From Kribbella sp. NBC_00382 (lineage in GTDB: Bacteria; Actinomycetota; Actinomycetes; Propionibacteriales; Kribbellaceae), in assembly GCF_036067295.1 (NCBI RefSeq), contig NZ_CP107954.1, positions 744,001 through 808,000 on the forward strand: a stretch of 64,000 nucleotides of DNA, given 5' to 3'. Of this stretch, positions 57,945-64,000 are shown one piece after another. Position 1 is the first letter of the stretch; every line of letters begins with the position of its first letter. A model generated the notes under the pieces. That model did not search any database. It was given only the letters and a program-made list of their open reading frames with translations, and was not told the origin of the DNA. A program made the position numbers and the translations under genes.

Positions 57945-58475
57945 ATGAACGAGGACGAGTACCTTCTGGCTGAGCAGGCGAACCAGGCGGAAGCCGATGC
58001 CGAACGCGTCCGGCAGGAGGTCGAGAGTGCCGCCGCCGATCCGGCTGCTCAGGAGGAATGGATTCGTCAGTCCAACCTGGTCTACGGCGGACTGGCGGCC
58101 GCCGGGCTGGTCGTAGTACAGCCGTTCCTGACCGAGGACCCGCTCGACCTGCCGGCGACGGTGTGCGTCATCGCGTTCGCCGTCTCGATCCCGCTGCTGG
58201 CCGCGCTGCTGGTGCTGAATCGGCAGGAGTCTTATCGTCGCCGGACGAGCAAGTCAGCCGCTGTCGGCGTGGCGAAGGCGGTTGCCCAGGGGGCCGCGTT
58301 CGTCGGACTCACGGCCGCCTTCTGGCACATCTCCCTCGTCGCGGGCATCGTGTTCCTGGCGATGGGGTTCGTGGCCGTGGGGGTGCACTCCTCGGGGTAT
58401 GTGCAGCTCGAGTACGACTCGAGGTTCCGCTCCAGATTTCGTCGCGGCAAGCCTGCCGACGAGCAGTTGCCCTGA
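57945..58475 (+). CDS. Hypothetical membrane protein
   Basis: A 176-residue protein. The N-terminus is acidic and helical (EYLLAEQANQAEADAERVRQEVESAAADPAAQEEW), followed by four hydrophobic segments (LVYGGLAAAGLVVVQPFL, VCVIAFAVSIPLLAALLVL, AVAQGAAFVGLTAAFWHI and LVAGIVFLAMGFVAVGVH) and a short basic tail. The ATG at 57945 is preferred to 57903, which lies in the terminator. I do not recognise the family. It is the first gene after the terminator and 12 bases before the YCII gene, with which it may share a transcript. The start of the acidic helix may be a coiled coil. Confidence 0.7.
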   Translation: MNEDEYLLAEQANQAEADAERVRQEVESAAADPAAQEEWIRQSNLVYGGLAAAGLVVVQPFLTEDPLDLPATVCVIAFAVSIPLLAALLVLNRQESYRRRTSKSAAVGVAKAVAQGAAFVGLTAAFWHISLVAGIVFLAMGFVAVGVHSSGYVQLEYDSRFRSRFRRGKPADEQLP

Positions 58476-58487
58476 GAGGAGACGACG

Positions 58488-58844
58488 GTGGCTCAGTATC
58501 TGATCGCGTTCAACGATGAGTGGGTGCCCGAGCACACGCCCGAGGAGATCGGCCGGAAGTCCGCTTCGGTGAAGCCGGTGATCGACGAGATGAAGGAGAC
58601 GGGCGTCTTCCTCTTCAGCAACGGCGGGATCGACGCCTCGACCGTGGTGTGCAGCGTCACCGCGCAGGACGGGGAGCCGGTCTTCAGCGACGGGCCGTAC
58701 GTCGAGAGCAAGGAACACCTCGGTGGATTCTGTGTGGTCGAGGTCCCCGACGACGAGACCGCCCGGCACTGGGCCGGCCGGCTCGCCGTCGCGCTCGACT
58801 GGCCGCAAGAGGTGCACCGCTTCCCGCGGATGCCGCGTGCCTGA
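58488..58844 (+). CDS. YCII-related protein
   Basis: A 118-residue protein of the YCII/DGPF family: QYLIAFNDEWVPEH, KETGVFLFSNGG, then the DGP motif (FSDGPYVESKEHLGGFCVVEVPDDETA) and a final VHRFPRMP. These ferredoxin-like dimers are small enzymes or accessory proteins, often found near ECF sigma factors in Actinobacteria, although not here. His and Asp residues that could be catalytic are present. It is only 12 bases after the membrane protein gene. Function unknown. Confidence 0.88.
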   Translation: MAQYLIAFNDEWVPEHTPEEIGRKSASVKPVIDEMKETGVFLFSNGGIDASTVVCSVTAQDGEPVFSDGPYVESKEHLGGFCVVEVPDDETARHWAGRLAVALDWPQEVHRFPRMPRA

Positions 58845-58887
58845 GCCGCTTACACGGAGATGAAGATCTTGCCTTGGCGGTCTGTGA

Positions 58888-59169
58888 TCAGCGGCCGGTG
58901 AGGTCGTTGAACTTGTCGGTCGCCTGGTCGGTGAGACCTTCGGTTGGTACTTCGATGCCGGTGGCGTCGGCTAGCTGGTCGCCGGCGGTGTTGGCGTGGT
59001 CCTGGGCCGTTTCGCCGAGGCCTTGGGCCTGGTCGGTGAGGCCTTCGGCGTGTTCGGTGGCTTGGTCGGTGACACCGCTCAGGTCTACGCCGGTTGCTTC
59101 GGTGACCTTTTCGGTGGCGGTTTGGAGGAGTTCGGAGGCCTTGTCTTTGAGGCCGTCGAAGATGCCCAT
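58888..59169 (-). CDS. MT0933-type putative antitoxin, orphan
   Basis: A 93-residue acidic, helical protein. The N-terminus MGIFDGLKDKASELLQTATEKVTEATG and repeated amphipathic units (VTDQATEHAEGLTDQAQGLGETAQDHANTAGDQLA) match the Rv0909/MT0933-like antitoxin family as I remember it; it also looks like a LEA- or CsbD-type stress protein. GAAGGG is well placed before the ATG at 59169. No toxin is encoded next to it; the divergent neighbour is a PadR regulator. The family name may be historical, so a stress-protein role is as likely as toxin control. Confidence 0.65.
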   Translation of the reverse strand: MGIFDGLKDKASELLQTATEKVTEATGVDLSGVTDQATEHAEGLTDQAQGLGETAQDHANTAGDQLADATGIEVPTEGLTDQATDKFNDLTGR

Positions 59170-59275
59170 GAGGTGACCCTTCAGTCGTTGTCGGCTTGGA
59201 GGGAGTCACCGACGGTAGCAAGGCAGAGTAAGAGGTTGCTGAGAGCTGACGAACTCCTTGGGTGGTGAGCGTTCG

Positions 59276-59300
59276 CGATATATCGTCGAATTATCGTGAT
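59276..59300. promoter_or_regulatory. Candidate PadR autoregulatory operator
   Basis: CGATATATCG (59276-59285) is a perfect 10-base palindrome, followed by ATTATCGTGAT (59290-59300), an imperfect second copy of the half-site TATCG. Together they lie about 40-25 bases before the padR start, where a promoter is expected, and in the gap shared with the divergent antitoxin-like gene. PadR proteins usually repress their own gene. Confidence 0.4.
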
Positions 59301-59322
59301 GGCTCGGTGAGGAGTGGTTGGG

Positions 59323-60006
59323 ATGACGGGTTCGGCGTTTGTCGGTAGGTGGCCCGGGTTCGGGCGACTGGATTGTGAAGGGTTCGAGCAGCTCAAGGAG
59401 GAACTGCGCGCCGCGATGACCGGCCAGCGCGGCGGACGGCAGCAGCAAACGTTCGGAAGGCATCCCTTCGGAGGCGGGCAGAACCCGTGGGGGATGTTCG
59501 GCGGGCCGCCGTGGGCTGGTGGACCGCGTGGGTTCAGCAGGGGTCCGAAGGCCAGGCGGGGCGATGTACGGGCGGCGATTCTCGCAGTACTGGCGGAGCA
59601 GCCGATGAATGGATACCAGATCATTCAGGAGGTCGCCGAGCGCAGTGGTGGGGCGTGGAAGCCCAGCCCTGGTTCGATTTACCCGACCTTGCAGCAGCTC
59701 GAGGACGAGGGGCTGGTGACGGCCGACGCGGCGACCGGGCGGCGGACGTTCACGCTGACCGACGAGGGTCGCACCTATGTCGCCGAGCACGCCGACGAGG
59801 TCACGGCGCCCTGGGAGGCGATGTCGGCGCAGGACGACGACGAGAACGGGCTGAAGCCGATTCTCGGGCAGGTCGCGACGGCGATGTGGCAGATCATGGC
59901 CGCGGGCTCGGCCGAGCAGCAGGCGAAGGCGCGGGACGCGTTGATCACGCTCCGCCGCACGCTGTACTCCATCCTCGCGGATGACGACGACGGTGACCGG
60001 TCATGA
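59323..60006 (+). CDS. PadR-family transcriptional regulator
   Basis: A 227-residue regulator. The first 75 residues are Gly/Arg-rich and probably disordered (FGRHPFGGGQNPWGMFGGPPWAGG). The PadR winged helix follows (RGDVRAAILAVLAEQPMNGYQIIQEVAERSGGAWKPSPGSIYPTLQQLEDEGLVT, with the wing GRRTFTLTDEGRTY), then a C-terminal dimer helix pair. The ATG at 59323 is preferred; a GTG at 59314 overlaps the ribosome site. It overlaps the DUF1707 gene by ATGA and is probably co-regulated with it. Confidence 0.9.
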   Translation: MTGSAFVGRWPGFGRLDCEGFEQLKEELRAAMTGQRGGRQQQTFGRHPFGGGQNPWGMFGGPPWAGGPRGFSRGPKARRGDVRAAILAVLAEQPMNGYQIIQEVAERSGGAWKPSPGSIYPTLQQLEDEGLVTADAATGRRTFTLTDEGRTYVAEHADEVTAPWEAMSAQDDDENGLKPILGQVATAMWQIMAAGSAEQQAKARDALITLRRTLYSILADDDDGDRS

Positions 60007-60404
60007 GCGGATACCTCCCCGCCAGAGGTTCGCTCCGGATCGGTGACGCCGAGCGCGACAGGGCGGTCGAGCAACTGAGCGATCACTTCGTCGCCGGCCG
60101 GCTGACGCAGGACGAGTTCGAGGAGCGCAGCGACCAGGCGACCAAGGCCCGGTACGCCGATGAGGTCGACCTCCTCTTCGCCGATCTCCCGGAGCTGGAG
60201 GCGTCCCAACCAGGGCGCCGGGGCCCTCAACGGCGCGGACACCCGTCCCCGCTGATGTTCCTGATCCCGGTGCTGATGATCGGCCTGGTCGCCTCAGCGG
60301 TGATACTCGCAGCGCCCTGGTTGCTCTGGATGCTCTTCTGGGTCGCCATGTTGAGCGGACCCGCGCGCCATCACCGCTGGCAGCAGGGCGGCCGCAGGGG
60401 TTAG
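60003..60404 (+). CDS. DUF1707-domain membrane protein
   Basis: A 133-residue protein. The first 55 residues form the DUF1707 (SHOCT-like) domain: LRIGDAERDRAVEQLSDHFVAGRLTQDEFEERSDQATKARYADEVDLLFADLPEL. Two close hydrophobic stretches follow (SPLMFLIPVLMIGLVASAVILA and PWLLWMLFWVAML). It is translationally coupled to PadR. DUF1707 proteins are common in Actinobacteria and often sit beside envelope-stress regulators; function unknown. The last residues are basic. Confidence 0.85.
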   Translation: MSGYLPARGSLRIGDAERDRAVEQLSDHFVAGRLTQDEFEERSDQATKARYADEVDLLFADLPELEASQPGRRGPQRRGHPSPLMFLIPVLMIGLVASAVILAAPWLLWMLFWVAMLSGPARHHRWQQGGRRG

Positions 60405-60429
60405 GGGTGCATCGCTAGGCTCTGCCTGC

Positions 60430-61158
60430 ATGAGCTCCAGAAGACCACGCCGGGTACTCCGCGCGCTGATCGTCATCCTGTTGATCCTCGCCGGCCTCGC
60501 CGTCGCCGCCGACCGGATCGGTGAGTCGCTCGCCGAGGGCCAGCTGGCCAAGTCGGCGGCCGACGAGGCAGCGAAGTACGACGTCACCGCGGCCGACACG
60601 ACGGTGGAGATCGGGGGTTTCGGCTTCCTGCCGCAGCTGGCCAGGAGCAAGTTCGACCAGGTCACGATGACCATGCGCGAGCCGGAGATCGAGAAGATCG
60701 CGGCCGAGGACCTGACCGTCGACATGCACACCATCCATGTACCTCGCCAGGCGCTGACCGGTGACCGGAGCGCCGCCGTCACGGTGGACCGGGCCGACGT
60801 CAAGCTGCGCCTGTCCCCGGCCGCGCTGGCGAAGCTCACCGCGAACACCAGGGGTATCGACGCACTCACCCTGCAGGTCGTCCGCGGCAACCTGGTGGCG
60901 AAGGCGACCATCCAGCGCTTCAGCGTCTCCGCGACGGTACGGCCCGTGGCGAGCAACGGCCGGATCGGCCTGGCGGTCGACGAGAGCACCCTGCAAGGCA
61001 TCCCCGAGCAACTCCGCGGCACGGTCGGCGCCATCTTGTCGCGCGGCATCGTCGTACCGGAACTGCCGTTCAAAGCCACCCTTCAGCAGGTGGCCATTGA
61101 AGGCCAGTCCATCGTCCTGACGGCGTCGGCCACGAATCTCAAGCTCTCAGGAGCCTGA
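60430..61158 (+). CDS. DUF2993 protein, LmeA-like
   Basis: A 242-residue protein with a signal or anchor segment (RALIVILLILAGLAVAADRI) and a DUF2993 domain: ESLAEGQLAKSAADEAAKYDVTAADTTVEIGGFGFLPQLARSKFDQVTMTM. In mycobacteria the related LmeA protein is needed for lipomannan elongation, binding phosphoinositides. The domain probably folds as a lipid-binding tube and acts on the outer face of the membrane. It lies 25 bases after the DUF1707 gene. Confidence 0.8.
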   Translation: MSSRRPRRVLRALIVILLILAGLAVAADRIGESLAEGQLAKSAADEAAKYDVTAADTTVEIGGFGFLPQLARSKFDQVTMTMREPEIEKIAAEDLTVDMHTIHVPRQALTGDRSAAVTVDRADVKLRLSPAALAKLTANTRGIDALTLQVVRGNLVAKATIQRFSVSATVRPVASNGRIGLAVDESTLQGIPEQLRGTVGAILSRGIVVPELPFKATLQQVAIEGQSIVLTASATNLKLSGA

Positions 61159-61180
61159 AGCGTTCCCCGAATCCCAGGCT

Positions 61181-62116
61181 CTACCGGCTCCGCTCCGCGA
61201 GGGCGTTCACGGCGGTGGCGATCTCGGCCGGGTTGGAGATCGGCGTGAGGTGGTTGGCGTCCGGGATGAGGGTCGGAGCCGGCGCGCCGATCCGCCCGGC
61301 CGTCTCGATAGCATTGCCGCCGTTGGTATCCCGAGCACCGAAAACCACAGACGTAGGAACCGGTACGTCGCGCAGCCGCACCAACCGATCGGCCGGTACT
61401 GCGGGAATCCCATGAGCCGTCATCTGCCAAACAGCCTTCTCGGCGCCTGGCTGACGGAACGGCCGCACCCATTGCTCGACGTCCATCGGCGGACACGACG
61501 GCCCACACGTCGACTTGTAGATCCGCCGGAGTAGCCAGTCGGACCCCAGCACCATCCGGAACAACGTCGTCCGGTACGGCGGAACGATCACGCCCGTAGG
61601 CGGACGACCACCGGGAAGCGGCAGCCCGTCGCCATCAAGAAACATGAGTCCGCCGATCCGCCCGGGCGCCTCCAACGTCGCCTCGGCCGCGACCCCCGCG
61701 CCGAGAGAATGCCCGACGAGCAACGGATGTGGTTGCCCAGGGCCTCCAAGATGCATCGCGTCCAGGAAGCCCAGCAGCTGCGAGGCGAGATGCTCGATCG
61801 TGTACGGCCCCTTGCGCTCGCTGTACCCGTATCCCGTGATGTCGTACGCATAGACCCGATGAGTCTTGGCGAGCAACGGCACCAGCCGCGACCACGTGTC
61901 GACCGACTCCACCGCGCCGTGCACCAGCACCACCGGCGTACCGGTCGTTCCCCAGCTGTCGTAGCGGGTGTTGACGTCCCCCGCCTGCACGAACTTCAAA
62001 CCTTCCGGGGCCGACTCCGTGCCACCGGTGAACGCGTTGTACGTCAGCGACCCCACGGTGACGACCAGCAGGAACACGACGATGACGACGAGAGCCCGCC
62101 GCAGGAACCGTTTCAC
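61181..62116 (-). CDS. Membrane-anchored alpha/beta hydrolase
   Basis: A 311-residue protein with an N-terminal span (ALVVIVVFLLVVTVGSLTY), so it should sit on the outer face of the membrane. The hydrolase domain has the oxyanion motif VVLVHGAVES, the lid region and the elbow LLVGHSLGAGVAAE with catalytic Ser; Asp/Asn and His candidates are VVFGARDTNGGN and PDANHLTPIS. GTG at 62116 is chosen because the upstream in-frame start at 62137 would prefix seven residues before the basic anchor. A lipase or esterase on the cell surface is likely. Confidence 0.85.
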   Translation of the reverse strand: MKRFLRRALVVIVVFLLVVTVGSLTYNAFTGGTESAPEGLKFVQAGDVNTRYDSWGTTGTPVVLVHGAVESVDTWSRLVPLLAKTHRVYAYDITGYGYSERKGPYTIEHLASQLLGFLDAMHLGGPGQPHPLLVGHSLGAGVAAEATLEAPGRIGGLMFLDGDGLPLPGGRPPTGVIVPPYRTTLFRMVLGSDWLLRRIYKSTCGPSCPPMDVEQWVRPFRQPGAEKAVWQMTAHGIPAVPADRLVRLRDVPVPTSVVFGARDTNGGNAIETAGRIGAPAPTLIPDANHLTPISNPAEIATAVNALAERSR

Positions 62117-62194
62117 CGCCCAAGTCTGACCGACCACGCAAGCGACGGTTCACCGGGCTTCCCGAAGTACCGGGCGTTAGGTGATGCTGGGCGG

Positions 62195-64000
62195 ATGGGG
62201 ATTGTCGGGCGGGGGCGGGAACTCGGCGCGTTGCGTGGCTGGCTCGACGACGCACGCGACGGCCGGGGGCGGCTGGTGGTGTGCGGAGGCGAGGCAGGGA
62301 TCGGGAAGACGCGGCTGGCGCAGGAGTTCGCGGGCATGGCGCTGGCGGCCGGTACTGCGGTTGCCTGGGGCCGCTGTGTTGAGGGCGAGGGGGCACCCGC
62401 CTACTGGCCGTGGCGGCAGGTACTGCGCGGGCTGAAGGTTGATGCCGACCAGGTACTCGCAGGAGAGGCCGGTGATCGGTTCCGCCTGTTCGAGGCGGTC
62501 ACTGAGGCGATTGCCGAGGCAGCGGATCCGCAGGGACTGGTGATCCTCCTGGAGGACGTCCACCGCGCCGATGAGCCCTCCCTGCTGGTACTACGGCATC
62601 TCGCGGCCCAGGTGAGCGACCTACCGGTACTAGTCCTGGCCACCCACCGCATAGGCGCTCGCATGCTCGCTGAGCTGCCCGCCGAGCGCCTGGAGCTGCG
62701 CGGGCTTGATCTCGGAGCCGTCCGGGAGCAACTGCCGATGGCGTCAGCGGACCAGGCTGAGCAGGTCTTCCAGGTCACTGGTGGCAATCCCCTGTTCGTC
62801 ACCGAGGTCGGGCGGGCCATCGCTGACGGCTCGTGGCAGCCGGACCGGCCGCCGCGGACGGTCCTCGACATCGTCGCTGGGCGGCTCGACCGGGTCAGCG
62901 CCGACTGCCGCCGGCTGGTGCAGGCTGCAGCGATCGTTGGGCGCGACTTCCAGCTCACGACTGTCGCTGCGGTGGTGGATATGACCGTTGAGAGGTGCTT
63001 GCCGCTGGTGGACGAGGCGGTGGCCTTCGGGTTCCTCGACCAGCCTGGCCGGTTCAGCCATGCGCTCACCCGGGATGCGGTGGCTGCTTCACTCGGTACT
63101 GCGGAGCGCGCCGGCCTTCATCGCGGTATCGCGGAAGCGCTGGAGCACCAGCACGCCGGCGACCTGAGTCAGCACCTCGTCGAGATCGCTCGGCATCGGG
63201 CGCATCTGGCGCAGTACGGGGAAGGTGCGATTGCGCAGTACTGGCTGACCCTCGCCGCGGACGAGGCGGTGCGGCGGCTGGCGTACGAGGAAGGCGTGCG
63301 GCTGTATCAGGCCGCCTGGGAGATCGCGCCCGTCGATCCGGCTGAGCGTTGCCAACGGCAAGTAAACCTTGGTCGCGCCGCCCGGCTGGCAGGTGATCTG
63401 CAGACCTGCGTAGCCGCCGCGACGGAGGCCGCGGCCGCCGCCGTGGATGACGAGCAGCGGGCCGACGCGGCGCTCGTTCTCGAGGCCGTCCCCGATCCGG
63501 GGATCAACACCGTCGCCAAAAGGCTGTGTGAGGACGCCATGGCAGGCCAGGTCAGTGACGCGACCAGGGCGCGGCTGCTGGCCCAGCGGAGCCATCTCGC
63601 GTTCTACGACGGCGAGCAGGACCGCACCGACGAGCTCAGCCGGGCAGCCCTCGACCTCGCTCGCCAGGCGAGCAACAACCAGGCGAGCGACGATCAGGCG
63701 GACGGCGACCAGGCCCTGGCCGATGCGCTGCACGCCAGGCAAGAGGCTTGCCCCGGTCCGGCGGGTCGCGCCGAACGATTGCTTCTAGCAACAGAGATGC
63801 TCGACCTGGCCCAGCGGAACGGCAATCCCCGCTCGGCCATGTGGGGTGAACTCTGGCGGCTCGACGCGTTGATCGAGAGTGGTCGGCTGGCGGCTGCGGC
63901 AGAGGAGTTGCCTGCTCTGGAGGTCGCGGTCGAGCGGGTCGGCGGCCCGGTGAGCGCTTGGCATCATGACCGCGTCGCCGCTTGCGTTGCCCAGGCTCGC
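62195..64000 (+). CDS. Large AAA-type ATPase regulator (LAL-like), truncated by the window
   Basis: The first 602 residues are visible and the frame is still open at the edge. Near the start: Walker A GGEAGIGKTR (31-40) and Walker B with GLVILLED (114-121), followed by the STAND-type sequence PVLVLATHRIGAR and QVFQVTGGNPLFVTEV. The rest is helical, TPR-like repeat (RAGLHRGIAEALEHQHAG, EGVRLYQAAWEIAPVDPAERC). A Asn/Gln/Asp-rich insert (QASNNQASDDQADGDQALAD) is near 490-510. The end would normally carry a LuxR helix-turn-helix, but this is beyond the window. It belongs to the large ATP-dependent LuxR-type activators; target unknown. Confidence 0.85.
   Translation, partial: MGIVGRGRELGALRGWLDDARDGRGRLVVCGGEAGIGKTRLAQEFAGMALAAGTAVAWGRCVEGEGAPAYWPWRQVLRGLKVDADQVLAGEAGDRFRLFEAVTEAIAEAADPQGLVILLEDVHRADEPSLLVLRHLAAQVSDLPVLVLATHRIGARMLAELPAERLELRGLDLGAVREQLPMASADQAEQVFQVTGGNPLFVTEVGRAIADGSWQPDRPPRTVLDIVAGRLDRVSADCRRLVQAAAIVGRDFQLTTVAAVVDMTVERCLPLVDEAVAFGFLDQPGRFSHALTRDAVAASLGTAERAGLHRGIAEALEHQHAGDLSQHLVEIARHRAHLAQYGEGAIAQYWLTLAADEAVRRLAYEEGVRLYQAAWEIAPVDPAERCQRQVNLGRAARLAGDLQTCVAAATEAAAAAVDDEQRADAALVLEAVPDPGINTVAKRLCEDAMAGQVSDATRARLLAQRSHLAFYDGEQDRTDELSRAALDLARQASNNQASDDQADGDQALADALHARQEACPGPAGRAERLLLATEMLDLAQRNGNPRSAMWGELWRLDALIESGRLAAAAEELPALEVAVERVGGPVSAWHHDRVAACVAQAR

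Overview
The window is 64 kb of high-GC, gene-dense chromosome from an actinobacterium. GTG starts, four-base ATGA/GTGA stop-start overlaps and twin-arginine or lipobox secretion signals are frequent. The block at 37.5-48 kb (SepX/GlpR-like membrane protein, RimJ-like acetyltransferase, MogA/MoaB, MoaC, MoeA/Glp, UDP-glucose pyrophosphorylase, 5-formyltetrahydrofolate cyclo-ligase, FmdB-type zinc ribbon, SAF protein, MscL) follows a gene order typical of Actinobacteria. The overall style suggests Kribbella or a close relative; this is an inference, since no 16S rRNA is present. I see no insertion sequence, prophage or CRISPR array.

Layout. 1-7.0 kb: a tightly overlapping leftward operon for an oligopeptide/nickel-type ABC importer, a cysteine-synthase-fold PLP enzyme, a phytanoyl-CoA-dioxygenase-like enzyme and the start of a further protein. 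A Fur/Zur-like box overlaps the predicted -35, which suggests metallophore synthesis and uptake. 7.1-8.2 kb: FMN reductase with a MarR regulator. 8.2-11.4 kb: copper cluster (Met/His-rich membrane protein, YcnI, CopC, CopD). 11.6-14.5 kb: ECF sigma factor and membrane partner, ROK protein, pentapeptide-repeat protein. 14.5-18.9 kb: MHS-type carboxylate symporter, two-component system and TAXI binding lipoprotein in one operon. 18.9-20.5 kb: divergent TetR/hydrolase pair.

20.5-37.0 kb is the least ordinary part. Two paralogous GAF-LuxR regulators flank it. Inside are a rightward operon (coiled-coil protein, coiled-coil membrane protein, tiny zinc-ribbon-like protein, OmpA-domain lipoprotein, unknown protein), a leftward operon (unknown protein, CHAT-domain protein lacking the expected histidine, TPR-like protein) and a leftward Hsp70 / degenerate J-TPR membrane protein / GrpE operon. 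I propose this as a candidate undescribed chaperone-CHAT-envelope system.

37.4-48.1 kb: tRNA-Ala and the divisome/Moco/UDP-glucose/folate block, including a eukaryote-type UGPase and a penicillin-acylase-family hydrolase. 48.2-53.0 kb: acetyltransferase, hydrolase with a 44-residue acidic protein upstream, lipoprotein, a second ECF sigma factor with a META-domain membrane partner, and a secreted serine protease. 53.0-58.0 kb: tRNA-Arg, smpB, efeO-efeB (no efeU here) and a secreted phospholipase C-like phosphoesterase. 58-64 kb: small membrane and YCII-like proteins, an orphan MT0933-type antitoxin, PadR with a DUF1707 protein, a DUF2993/LmeA-like protein, a membrane-anchored hydrolase and the first 602 codons of a large AAA-type regulator.
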